64,000 bases of DNA from Aeromonas sanarellii (GTDB lineage Bacteria; Pseudomonadota; Gammaproteobacteria; Enterobacterales; Aeromonadaceae): positions 1 through 64,000 of the forward strand of contig NZ_CDBN01000092.1 in assembly GCF_000820085.1 (NCBI RefSeq). Direction: 5' to 3'. The position numbers and the translations under genes were made by a program. Under the pieces are notes generated by a model. That model had not been told where the DNA came from, did no database searches, and saw only the letters and a list, made by a program, of their open reading frames with translations. Below, in pieces: positions 7,996 through 16,362 of this stretch. The stretch's first letter is position 1, and each line of letters starts with the position of its first letter.

Positions 7996-9669
7996 TCAGC
8001 AAGGCATGGCCTCCGGATCCGGCAGATAGAAACAGACTTCGGTGCCGGGTTCCAGCCGTCTGAGCTGCAGGCCATCCCCATAGAGCAGCTTGACCCGCTG
8101 ATGCACGTTCATCAGGCCGATGCTGCGGCTCTCCACCCGACCGGCGGCCACGCCATCGATCACCGCCTGGCTGATGCCGTAGCCGGTGTCGCGCACCGCG
8201 ACCCGGATGCCGCCCGCCAGCTGCTTCACCTCTATGGTGACCCGACCCGGCGCACTGCGGGGCTGGATGCCGTGCAGGATGGCGTTTTCCACCAGGGGCT
8301 GCAACAGCAGGCTTGGCACCTGGATGTGCACGTCGTCCACCTCGAACACCACCTCCAGCTTGTCACCGAAGCGAGCCTGCTCGATGGCCACGTAGTCGCG
8401 CACCTGCTGCAGCTCCTCCTGGATGTCGATGAGGGTATCCCCCTTGTTGAGGTTGTAGCGCAGGTAGTCCGCCAGATTGGCGATGAGCTGGCGCGCCTGC
8501 TGGGGACGGATGCGGATGAGGGACGAGATGGCGTTGAGGGCATTGAACAGGAAGTGCGGGTTGATCTTGCTCTGCAGCGCGGTGAACTCCGCCTTGCGGG
8601 TCATCTCCTTGAGCTGCTCGATGCGCGACACCTCCATCTGGGTGGAGATGAGCTGAGAGAGGCCCACCGCCATCTCCTTCAGGGAGCTGGTGATGCTGTG
8701 GGTGCGGCGATAGTAGATCTTGAGGGTGCCGCTGACGGCGCCATTCTCCCGCAGTGGAATGATGATGACCGAGTGGAAGTCGGCCAGATGGTACTGACGC
8801 AGATCGTTGTTGATGATGATCTGGTCCAGCAGCACCGCCCGCTGGGTCATGTCGCTGATGGCGTGGTGCTCGTCCAGCTCGTAGTAGTCCTTGCCCACCC
8901 CCACGTAGGCCAGCACGTCCCGGGTGTCGGTGATGGCCACCGCATCGGCACTGATCTCGCTGCGAATGATGCCGCACACCTGACCGAGGGAGTGGCGGTC
9001 GATGTTCTGGAAGAAGGGCAGCGTCTTGTTCGCGATGTCGAGCGCCAGCTTGGCCTGCTTGGCGGCAATCAGCTCCTTCTCGTCGTCCAGATCCTGCACC
9101 AGCTTGATGATGAGCCCGATGCAGAGGGTGCCCGCGATCATCGGGTAAGCGATGTGGCTGACGATCTCGACCCCCACGACGTGGGGCTCGGTCAGCTGCC
9201 AGATAAGCAGCATGGTCAGCCCCTCGCAGGCCATGCCCGCCAGGATGCCGTACAGCCAGAGCCGCGACTTGCGGCAGCGCAGGTGCAGCCAGGTCGCCAG
9301 CAGGCCGGCGATGATGCTGGCGATGAGGCAGGGGATCGAGGTGTGGCCATCCATATCGATGAGGTAGCGGTGCAGCCCCGAGATGACCCCAGCCGGAATA
9401 CCGACCCAGGGGCCGAACAGGATGCCGCCGGAGATGATGGCGATGATCCGCACGTTGATCAGCGCCCCTTCCACCGGGATGCCGGTGTAGGTGCTGAACA
9501 CCGCGAACAGGCTGAAGATGCTGGCCACCAGCACCAGCTCGGCCGGGGTATGGTCCCGCTTCTGGAACAGCCGCTGGAACGGCCGGGTTCGGGTCAGGAG
9601 GAAGAGCGTCATCAACATCAGCGCCGCCCGCTCAAACACCGCCAACAACATCATCTGATTCTCGAGCAA
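7996..9669 (-). CDS. ypdA: LytS-type sensor histidine kinase YpdA
   Basis: A 557-residue membrane kinase. It has N-terminal 5TMR-LYT helices (to about residue 200), a GAF-like middle, and a His_kinase domain with [16 protein letters not shown] (phosphoacceptor His372). An HATPase region follows with [11 protein letters not shown] and DTGYGI. It closely resembles E. coli YpdA, a pyruvate-responsive kinase. I prefer the TTG start at 9669, because it aligns with the E. coli N-terminus and has GGGGG five bases upstream. ATG at 9654 is the alternative. Confidence 0.92.
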   Translation of the reverse strand: MLENQMMLLAVFERAALMLMTLFLLTRTRPFQRLFQKRDHTPAELVLVASIFSLFAVFSTYTGIPVEGALINVRIIAIISGGILFGPWVGIPAGVISGLHRYLIDMDGHTSIPCLIASIIAGLLATWLHLRCRKSRLWLYGILAGMACEGLTMLLIWQLTEPHVVGVEIVSHIAYPMIAGTLCIGLIIKLVQDLDDEKELIAAKQAKLALDIANKTLPFFQNIDRHSLGQVCGIIRSEISADAVAITDTRDVLAYVGVGKDYYELDEHHAISDMTQRAVLLDQIIINNDLRQYHLADFHSVIIIPLRENGAVSGTLKIYYRRTHSITSSLKEMAVGLSQLISTQMEVSRIEQLKEMTRKAEFTALQSKINPHFLFNALNAISSLIRIRPQQARQLIANLADYLRYNLNKGDTLIDIQEELQQVRDYVAIEQARFGDKLEVVFEVDDVHIQVPSLLLQPLVENAILHGIQPRSAPGRVTIEVKQLAGGIRVAVRDTGYGISQAVIDGVAAGRVESRSIGLMNVHQRVKLLYGDGLQLRRLEPGTEVCFYLPDPEAMPC

Positions 9670-9837
9670 ATCAGCCCCCAGTGAACGACATGGCACAGCG
9701 CCAAGGTGCGGGATCATACCCCTTATCTCCTGCCGGCTCATTGCCGAATATCAGGTGACGGGTTCAGCTTTCGGGAATGGTGGCCGATAAGAGGAGGCTC
9801 CCGCCAAGGGGAGCCCAGTCCGACAAAGGAGATAACT

Positions 9838-10278
9838 ATGTTTCAGAAAAACATGGTGCTGGCATTGATGATTGGCTGCAGTAGCGCCGCCGTTCACGCC
9901 AATGCGCAGGTGGGCCAGCTGAACTGGCAAGCCACCGCCAGCAAAGAGACCAACATGGAAGTATCCCTCACCCACCCCGGCTTCCAGCCCATCAACTCGG
10001 ACCCGGTACAGGACCCCGTCCAGAGCCTGGCAGCCGACCTCAGTCACCCGGATTTCAACACCACCTATCGACTGCAAGCCCGCAAACTCTATGGCACCCT
10101 GCCACAGCAAGACGGCAGCCAGATCCACCTGACCCTGAATGGACAACCGCTCTCCGAAACCCATCCCCTGCCCCTGACACAGGCGACCCGCTACTACCTG
10201 AGTTATCAGGCCCCCTCAGCCAGGCCGGACCAGGTGGGTGAGGCCGCCTATGAGCTGATGGTCTACTGGCTCGGTTGA
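9838..10278 (+). CDS. Orphan EcpA-like alpha-fimbrial pilin
   Basis: A 146-residue exported protein with a signal peptide cut near VHANA (about residue 22). After it, NWQATASKETNMEV parallels TWQATAKKDTTSEL of the EcpA gene at 15003. YRLQARKLYGTLP parallels FTLKAKKLNGTLN, and both end in an aromatic beta-strand. It is therefore a shorter, diverged relative of the major Ecp pilin. It lies alone beyond the evgS-like gene, convergent with it, with a good AAGGAG site. It could be a minor pilin or initiator, or a relic still translated. It is not a chaperone or usher. Confidence 0.72.
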   Translation: MFQKNMVLALMIGCSSAAVHANAQVGQLNWQATASKETNMEVSLTHPGFQPINSDPVQDPVQSLAADLSHPDFNTTYRLQARKLYGTLPQQDGSQIHLTLNGQPLSETHPLPLTQATRYYLSYQAPSARPDQVGEAAYELMVYWLG

Positions 10279-10283
10279 GCCGT

Positions 10284-10316
10284 CTGAAGGCATGCCCCGC
10301 ATGCCTTCAGGTTTGT
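10284..10316 (+). terminator. Convergent terminator between orphan pilin and kinase
   Basis: A 12-bp perfect stem CTGAAGGCATGC/GCATGCCTTCAG with a CCC loop (10284-10310) is followed by GTTTGTT. The right arm overlaps the stop codon of the convergent kinase gene. Confidence 0.7.
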
Positions 10317-13300
10317 TCGTCCGCGGTCTGGAGCCGGGTGGCGGCCAGTCTGACCACCTCGTAGTCCTGGCGCAGCCGTGCCAGCGCCGCCGGCAGCGTC
10401 TCTTCGTCGAGTGTCCAGGACTCTATCTCGCCGCACGTGGCGACCAGTTTCAGGGTACCCATGATCCTGGCGCCCCCCTTGAGCCGATGCACCTTGTCCA
10501 TGAAGCGACCGACGTCCCCCGCCTGCGCCGCCTGCTGCAGACCCAGCAGGTCGTCGTCACTGGCACGGACAAACTCGGCCAGCAGGGGCGACATCAGGGT
10601 AGACTGGTGCGCCGTCAGCGGCCCGAGGTATTGCCTTATCTCCCGCATGCAGGTGGCAATGTCGCTCTGATCTTCACGCTGCATATGGCGCCGCAGGCTC
10701 TGATCGAGCGCCTCCAGTCCGATCGGCTTGAACAGGCAGTCATCCATGCCCGCCGCCTGCCCCTCGTTGATCTGCTCCTGACGCGCATCGGCCGTCAGCC
10801 CCAGGATCACGCAGCGCGGCCAGCCGTGGCGCCGCTCCAGCGCCCGGTATTGCCGCGTCAGTTCGAAACCGTTCATGCCTGGCATGTTGAAGTCTGTGAT
10901 GACGACATCCACCCGGGTATCGGCGAGCACCTGCAGGGCCTCCCCCCCCGAGGCCACGGCCTTGGCCTCATGCCCCAGATAGGCCAGTTGCTGGGTCACC
11001 AGCAGGCGATTGGCGGGGTGATCGTCCACCACCATCACCTTCAGCCGTCGCCCTTCCTCCACGGCCTGTCCCCGGTCGGCAGACGGGGGGGCCACCACGA
11101 CCGCGGCCATGGGCAACTTCATCTCGACGCAGACCCGGGTCCCCTGCCCGAGCTCGCTCTCCAGCACCAGGGAGCCCCCCATGGACTCGCACAGGGAGCG
11201 CGAGATCATCAGGCCCAGACCGGTGCCGGACTGCTGGATGTGCTCGGGCTGGCTGGCCTGGCTGAACGGCTGGAACAGCCGAGCCTGCTCAGCGGGTGCT
11301 ATCCCTATGCCGGTATCCCTGATGACGAGCTGCAGGGTACACCAGCCGTCGCTGACCCAGGATCCCAGCGTCACCCTGACCGACCCCCGCTCGGTGTACT
11401 TGATGGCGTTGCTGATGAGGTTGGAGACTATCTGCTTGTAGCAACGGCCATCTATCTGTACCCAGTGCGTCTCTCCCGTCACCAGCTCCAGCCGCAGATT
11501 TTTCTGCCTGGCCAGCGCGGTGAAGACGGTGACGACCGACTCGGTCAGGGCCACGATGTCGTGGGGCTCAGGCGCCAGCTCGAACCGGCCGGACTCTATC
11601 TTGGAGATATCCAGGATGTCGCCGATGAGGCTCAGCAGATCCTTTGCCGAGCCATGGGCAATGGTGAGGGACGCCTGATCCTCCTCGTGCAGCCGACCCC
11701 GCTTGAGGGCCAGTTCCAGCAAGCCGATGATGGCATTCATGGGGGTGCGGATCTCGTGGCTCATGGTCGCCAGGAAGGTGCTCTTGGCGCGGTTGGCCTC
11801 CTGGGCCTCCTGGCTGGCCACCGCCAGCTCATCCAGCAGGCGCACCCGTTCACTGACGTCTATCCAGCCCCCCACGCCCCCCTGCACCTTGCCCTCGAGA
11901 TCGTAATAAGGCTGCACCCAGTGGTACACGTCCACTGCGCCCGTCGGCAGGATCAGGCGATGGTCTCCCTCCTGTGGCAGCCCTGTGTCCCGGGAGAGGG
12001 CCAGGTCTGCGAGCAGGGGGACAAGAAAAGGCCAGCGCGTGCGCGCGTCATCCAGCCCCGTGCCGAGCAGACTGACCTTGGGTTCCCCGAAGAAGCTCGC
12101 GTAGCTGCTGTTGCACAGGACCAGCCCCCCTTCCAGATCCCTCGCATAAATGGGGTGGGGCGTCCCGTCCACCAGGTCGGCGATGAACTTGAGCTGGGTG
12201 CTCAGCGCCCCCTCCACCAGCCGCCGCTCACGCACCTGCTTGCGCAGCGACAACCCCCACAGGCCGACCCAGAGAGTCAACAGCAGGATCAGCGCGATGA
12301 AGCCCCCAAACTCCCGCACCAGCTCCTGCCAGGAGATGGACTCCTGCTGGGCACTGACCCGCCAGCGGTTGGAGAGCCCCTCCAGCTCATCAGGGGGAAT
12401 GATGGCGATGATCTTGTCCAGGATGTCCCGCAATATCTGCTGATCGGGGGCCACCGCAAAGGCGGCACCGATAGGAATGGAGTCGAACAATTCCCCCGTG
12501 ATGATCAGGCTGTCGGGGAATTTGCTGTTGATGTAGTACTTGGCCACCCGCAGCGGCAGCACGGTCACGTCGCACACTTCCGTTGCCACGCAGCGCAGCG
12601 CATCTTCAATTCTGTCGAACTGCCGTGTCGTCAGCCTGCCGTAAGCCTCCGAGACGGCTTGCGTCGTGATATACCCCTTGATCACAGCCACGGTACCGGA
12701 CTTGAGCAAGGTATCGGGCGACACGCCCTTGTGCCGCAGCCCCACCACGTAGGACAGGGGATCGAGGACAAAGGCCCTGCTGAACAGATAGCGGTTCCTG
12801 CGATCCGCCGACGGACTCAGTACACCGACGTCCACCAGGCCGCCATCCAGCAGCTGGGTCATCTGCTCGGGCGTCTTGACGGGCACGACCTCGATCTCCA
12901 CTCCCAGCTTCGCGCGAATGACCTGCAGCAGATCGGCGACCACTCCATGCATGGTGCCAGTGACGTCGAGAAAGCTGAGGGGCGGCACGCCGCTGTTGAC
13001 GGCAATCCGGATATTTTCCCGCCTGCCCAGCCATTCCCACTGCTCGCGGCTCAGCCCGACCTTGCTGGCCCCGATCGAGAGGCCTCCCCCATTCCAGCGC
13101 TTGGCCACTTCCGCCCGCTTGCCCTCCAGGATCTCCCCCAGCGCTATGTCCATTATTCTCTTGAGTCGCCGGTCTTTGGGATTGAGCGCAAAGGCAAAAC
13201 CATTGGTATTGATATAAAGCGGCTTCAATAATTGAATGCTGCTCTGATAAAATTTGTTGACGATAAAGTTACCGGAGATCATATCCACCATGACGGCATC

Positions 13301-13897
13301 CGCCTGGCCATAAGCCACGGCGGAGAGCGCGCTATAACGGGAGGGATATATCTTAACTTTATAGTCGGACAAATAGCGCATGATATCCGTATATGGCAAA
13401 TAATACTCGGGGACTGCCACCGACTTTATTTCTCGTTCCCTTATCGCGATATTTTTATAAATGGCGGGATCATCTGCAATATATTTATCGGTCAACAGGA
13501 GTTGCTGCTCTTGCTCATAAGTGTTCGAGGCGCTCAGCAAGTCGATCTCCCCTCGCTTGAGCGCCTCGATGGCAGCCGCTCTGGAGGGGTATCCCTTCAC
13601 CAGGATCTGGATATGCAGCAAATGGGTGAGCATGCCGACGATGTCGGCCGTCACCCCCTCATAGGCATTGGCACGCAGGGTGATGTCCATGGGGGGATTA
13701 TCGGGTCTTGGCACCCCCAGGATCAGCCGCTCACGCTCCTGCAGCCAACGCCACTCCTCCCCGTGCAACGGCAAGGGGCTGGCATCCAGGTACTCCCCGC
13801 CATCCCGCGAATAGACTTGCAGCAGCGGCTCCGCCTGCGCCCTAGGCGACAATGGCCACGCACAGATCAGAACGAGCAGTAACAGCAGCGGTTTCAT
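10307..13897 (-). CDS. BvgS/EvgS-type hybrid sensor kinase
   Basis: A 1196-residue unorthodox kinase. In order it has a signal peptide (1-22), two periplasmic SBP_bac_3-type Venus-flytrap domains (about 55-270 and 295-510), a membrane helix (about 530-550) and a PAS domain (about 565-690). These are followed by HisKA with MSHEIRTP (His714), HATPase (IKYTERG, DTGIGI, GTGLGL), a receiver (Asp1002 in TDFNMPG) and an HPt domain (His1138 in VHRLKGG). All phosphorelay residues are intact. The start at 13897 lies five bases after the regulator stop. Domain order matches BvgS and EvgS. Placement between an EcpA-like pilin and the ecp operon suggests pilus control, which is inference. Confidence 0.93.
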   Translation of the reverse strand: MKPLLLLLVLICAWPLSPRAQAEPLLQVYSRDGGEYLDASPLPLHGEEWRWLQERERLILGVPRPDNPPMDITLRANAYEGVTADIVGMLTHLLHIQILVKGYPSRAAAIEALKRGEIDLLSASNTYEQEQQLLLTDKYIADDPAIYKNIAIREREIKSVAVPEYYLPYTDIMRYLSDYKVKIYPSRYSALSAVAYGQADAVMVDMISGNFIVNKFYQSSIQLLKPLYINTNGFAFALNPKDRRLKRIMDIALGEILEGKRAEVAKRWNGGGLSIGASKVGLSREQWEWLGRRENIRIAVNSGVPPLSFLDVTGTMHGVVADLLQVIRAKLGVEIEVVPVKTPEQMTQLLDGGLVDVGVLSPSADRRNRYLFSRAFVLDPLSYVVGLRHKGVSPDTLLKSGTVAVIKGYITTQAVSEAYGRLTTRQFDRIEDALRCVATEVCDVTVLPLRVAKYYINSKFPDSLIITGELFDSIPIGAAFAVAPDQQILRDILDKIIAIIPPDELEGLSNRWRVSAQQESISWQELVREFGGFIALILLLTLWVGLWGLSLRKQVRERRLVEGALSTQLKFIADLVDGTPHPIYARDLEGGLVLCNSSYASFFGEPKVSLLGTGLDDARTRWPFLVPLLADLALSRDTGLPQEGDHRLILPTGAVDVYHWVQPYYDLEGKVQGGVGGWIDVSERVRLLDELAVASQEAQEANRAKSTFLATMSHEIRTPMNAIIGLLELALKRGRLHEEDQASLTIAHGSAKDLLSLIGDILDISKIESGRFELAPEPHDIVALTESVVTVFTALARQKNLRLELVTGETHWVQIDGRCYKQIVSNLISNAIKYTERGSVRVTLGSWVSDGWCTLQLVIRDTGIGIAPAEQARLFQPFSQASQPEHIQQSGTGLGLMISRSLCESMGGSLVLESELGQGTRVCVEMKLPMAAVVVAPPSADRGQAVEEGRRLKVMVVDDHPANRLLVTQQLAYLGHEAKAVASGGEALQVLADTRVDVVITDFNMPGMNGFELTRQYRALERRHGWPRCVILGLTADARQEQINEGQAAGMDDCLFKPIGLEALDQSLRRHMQREDQSDIATCMREIRQYLGPLTAHQSTLMSPLLAEFVRASDDDLLGLQQAAQAGDVGRFMDKVHRLKGGARIMGTLKLVATCGEIESWTLDEETLPAALARLRQDYEVVRLAATRLQTADEQT

Positions 13898-13902
13898 CGC
13901 GC

Positions 13903-14526
13903 TCACAACAGCTTCTGCCGTCTGGCCAGACTGATCAGATCGACGATGTTGGTGATGTTGAGTTTCTTCATCAGCCGGGTCTTGTAAGTGCTGACGGTTT
14001 TCTCGCTCAGCAGCATGCTCTGGGCAATCTGCTTGTTGGCATGGCCCTGGCAAATCTGCAACAGCACGCTCATCTCCCGGGAAGAGAGGCTGGAGAGCAG
14101 ATCCTCGCGATCGACGGTATGGGCATGTCTGGCGCCGGCAATCACCTCACGAGGATAGTAGAGCTGCTTCTTCTCTATTTTTGCGATCGCATCCTTCAAT
14201 AAAGACAAATCATCCAGCTTGGACAAAAAACCCTCAGCACCGGCTTGCAGACAACGCACCATAATATGGTGGGTAGATTGGGCAGACAGCACCAGGATCC
14301 GGGGACCTATATCCAGCAGCTTGAGTCTTTTAATGACTTCGATACCATCCAGCTTGGGAATGCCAATATCAAGAACGACGATATCTGGTCGGTTTATCTT
14401 GGCTGCAGAAATAGCATCAACACCATTATCGACCTCTGCCAAAACATGATGTCCATCCTGTTCAAGCAGCATTTTCACAGCCATTCTTATTGCTGGGTGA
14501 TCATCTACTATCAATACCTTTGACAT
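13903..14526 (-). CDS. BvgA/EvgA-type LuxR-family response regulator
   Basis: A 207-residue NarL/FixJ-type regulator. It has a receiver domain (1-120; IVDDHPA, phosphoacceptor Asp53 in VVLDIGIPK) and a LuxR helix-turn-helix (about 145-205; LSSREMSVLLQICQGHANKQIA). It is the first gene of a two-gene operon with the hybrid kinase. It is transcribed divergently from ecpA across a 476-base intergenic region, the usual geometry for a regulator acting on that region. The gene and its upstream DNA are visibly less GC-rich than most of the window. Confidence 0.92.
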   Translation of the reverse strand: MSKVLIVDDHPAIRMAVKMLLEQDGHHVLAEVDNGVDAISAAKINRPDIVVLDIGIPKLDGIEVIKRLKLLDIGPRILVLSAQSTHHIMVRCLQAGAEGFLSKLDDLSLLKDAIAKIEKKQLYYPREVIAGARHAHTVDREDLLSSLSSREMSVLLQICQGHANKQIAQSMLLSEKTVSTYKTRLMKKLNITNIVDLISLARRQKLL

Positions 14527-15002
14527 ATATAAACCTGCTGTTTAGTCCTTTCCAAGTAGTATATTAACTACAAATCAAGCAGCTATACCATACAGCCCCC
14601 TTGATGTTCACAAGATGTTACAAAAATAAGAAATCACAAATTTTAAAACTGGCGCTGATTATAGCGTTATTATTTTTTCATATATTTATCAATCGATTAC
14701 ATTTTCTACACCTCGTTTACCCCCTCTGCCAGCCGGGTTCACTACGGCGGATCCCTGGCTCCCCATCACTGCCTCCCACCCCCCCTTTGAGATTTTTCCT
14801 ACACAGCATTCGATCGATCCAGGCAAGTCCTATCGCTATCTTAGTCGACGAAAAAACGAGCTGGTCCGAGGAACAACATGTTCCAGGGCCGGCTGCCTCC
14901 CTTGGTCAAATCGTCACAGGGGGCAACGACATGCCCATGGCGGGCAATGAATCAACCGGGTGGCCTGCGCCGCCTATCGGAAAACGTGTAGGAAATATCG
15001 TA
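14527..15002 (+). promoter_or_regulatory. Divergent regulatory region between evgA-like gene and ecpA
   Basis: 476 bases without a convincing gene. The left half (14560-14720) is AT-rich. TTTCCTACA occurs at 14795-14803 and its exact reverse complement TGTAGGAAA at 14987-14995. TTTTCTACA lies at 14702-14710. BvgA sites are built from TTTC(C/T)TA heptads and EvgA sites contain similar sequence, so these are candidate operators. The copy at 14987 also serves as the ecpA ribosome-binding site, so only the upstream copy is free evidence. Confidence 0.5.
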
Positions 15003-15575
15003 ATGAAGAAGACTCTGATTGCACTGACCATCGCTGGACTGGGCTTTGCCGCTACCGCTCAAGCTGCCGTGGAAGCCTCCGCCGTCGCTACCTGGCAGGC
15101 CACCGCCAAGAAAGACACCACCTCCGAGCTGGTGGTCACCCCGCTCTCCAGCCTCTCCTTCCAATATGCCGAAGGGATCAAGGGGTTCAACACCGTCAAC
15201 GGCCTGTTCGATGTCGCCATCAAGGGGGATGCCAGCGCCACCTCCTTCACCCTGAAGGCGAAGAAGCTCAACGGCACCCTGAATCACCTGGGTGGCGATT
15301 CCACTGTCGACGTGGGCGTGCTGTGGGGCGGCGCACCGGTCAGCACCACCGCCTATACCACGCTGATCGACACGGCGGCCGGCATCACTGGGGGCAACCT
15401 CTCCCCCATCGCCAACGGCTTCCAGAACGATGCGCAGCGCACCACGGCCCAGGGCTCTTTCACCTTCAACATCGAGAGCGCCACCGCCAACGGCAGCAGC
15501 ACCACCTTTGACGCCCTGCCGGATGGCCTGTGGAGCGGCGAAGTCAACGTCGAGTTCGTGGCGAACTGGGTCTGA
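15003..15575 (+). CDS. ecpA: Ecp common pilus major subunit EcpA (MatB)
   Basis: A 190-residue pilin with a signal peptide ending ATAQA. The mature part matches E. coli EcpA closely as recalled (TWQATAKKDTTSELVVTP, FQYAEGIKGFN, GLFDVAIKG, GGNLSP, GLWSGEV). It is the structural subunit of the alpha-fimbrial Ecp pilus, assembled by the chaperone/usher products that follow. A terminator-like hairpin lies directly after it, fitting higher expression of the major subunit. The start at 15003 has AGGAA nine bases upstream. Confidence 0.96.
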   Translation: MKKTLIALTIAGLGFAATAQAAVEASAVATWQATAKKDTTSELVVTPLSSLSFQYAEGIKGFNTVNGLFDVAIKGDASATSFTLKAKKLNGTLNHLGGDSTVDVGVLWGGAPVSTTAYTTLIDTAAGITGGNLSPIANGFQNDAQRTTAQGSFTFNIESATANGSSTTFDALPDGLWSGEVNVEFVANWV

Positions 15576-15597
15576 GTCATTCACCGCATACCATTCG

Positions 15598-15618
15598 GGG
15601 CCCTGCGGGGCCCTTTTT
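15598..15618 (+). terminator. Intra-operon terminator between ecpA and ecpB
   Basis: GGGCCC (15598-15603) pairs with a second GGGCCC (15608-15613) across TGCG and is followed by TTTTT. It lies 22 bases after the ecpA stop and 17 bases before the ecpB start. Partial termination here would give excess pilin over chaperone, usher and tip protein. Confidence 0.75.
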
Positions 15619-15634
15619 ACTCTCGAGATATCCC

Positions 15635-16294
15635 ATGAATCTGAAAATCATAGCCATATGGTTGCTGCTCATTCCCGGCATCAGCCAGGCGATCAATGTC
15701 GGCGCCGTGACCACCTTCATCGACGCAGACAGCCAGGAGGTCGCCAAGCAGATCGAAAATGGCAGCGACCAGGCCAGGCTGGTCACGGTCACGGTCACGC
15801 GCATCTCCTCCCCGGAAGAGGGGGGACGGGAGATCCCCATGGAGGTGAGCGGTGAACTGATGCTGTCGCCCAGCCGGATGATGCTGCCCGCCAATGCCAA
15901 GAACAACGTGAGGTTCTTTTACAAGGGCCCGCAGGATGACAAGGAGCGTTACTACCGCATCCGCTGGCTGGACACGGCCCTCTCGGCAGACGATCAGCGC
16001 AGCGAGCGTCGGCAGGCGGTCGCCACCACCTCGGCCCAGATAGGCACCATCCTGGTGGTGACGCCGCGCCAACAGCGATTTGCCTACGACCTGAAGGGCG
16101 ACACCCTGACCAACAAGGGCAATGCCTCCTACCGCACCGTGGCGTACGGCCCCTGCCTGAAAAGCCAGGAGTTGTGCAAGGAGACCTACTACGACCTGCC
16201 GGGAAAGCAACGCCGGTTCAAGCAGGTCGACATGCGTGATCCAAAGAGCCACCTGGGGCTCTGGCTGGGTCAGGAATTCGTCGTCGTCAAATAA
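15635..16294 (+). CDS. ecpB: Ecp pilus periplasmic chaperone EcpB
   Basis: A 219-residue exported protein (signal peptide ending ISQA) of the alpha-fimbrial chaperone family. It matches E. coli EcpB in MLLPANAKNNVRFFYKGP, ERYYRIRWLD and IGTILVVTPRQ. It should donate a strand to EcpA and EcpD subunits in the periplasm. The start at 15635 was chosen because the signal peptide follows it directly. Upstream in-frame codons would read through the terminator hairpin. Confidence 0.94.
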   Translation: MNLKIIAIWLLLIPGISQAINVGAVTTFIDADSQEVAKQIENGSDQARLVTVTVTRISSPEEGGREIPMEVSGELMLSPSRMMLPANAKNNVRFFYKGPQDDKERYYRIRWLDTALSADDQRSERRQAVATTSAQIGTILVVTPRQQRFAYDLKGDTLTNKGNASYRTVAYGPCLKSQELCKETYYDLPGKQRRFKQVDMRDPKSHLGLWLGQEFVVVK

Positions 16295-16362
16295 CCCCTT
16301 TTTACCGGTACTGTCCTCGCCCCTCGCAGGGTAACGAGGCCCCGTTGCCGACATCTGGAACC

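Noticed and set aside
8101..9684. 527-codon plus-strand open frame
   Set aside because: Antisense to ypdA, which is well supported.
10292..13231. 979-codon plus-strand open frame
   Set aside because: Lies opposite the hybrid kinase gene, whose domains are all intact; no ribosome site or known motif.
14987..14995. TGTAGGAAA as a regulator site
   Set aside because: It coincides with the ecpA ribosome-binding site, so it cannot be counted as independent operator evidence.
14601..15002. Longer open frame upstream of ecpA
   Set aside because: The signal peptide and ribosome site place the start at 15003; the extension is unlike any EcpA.
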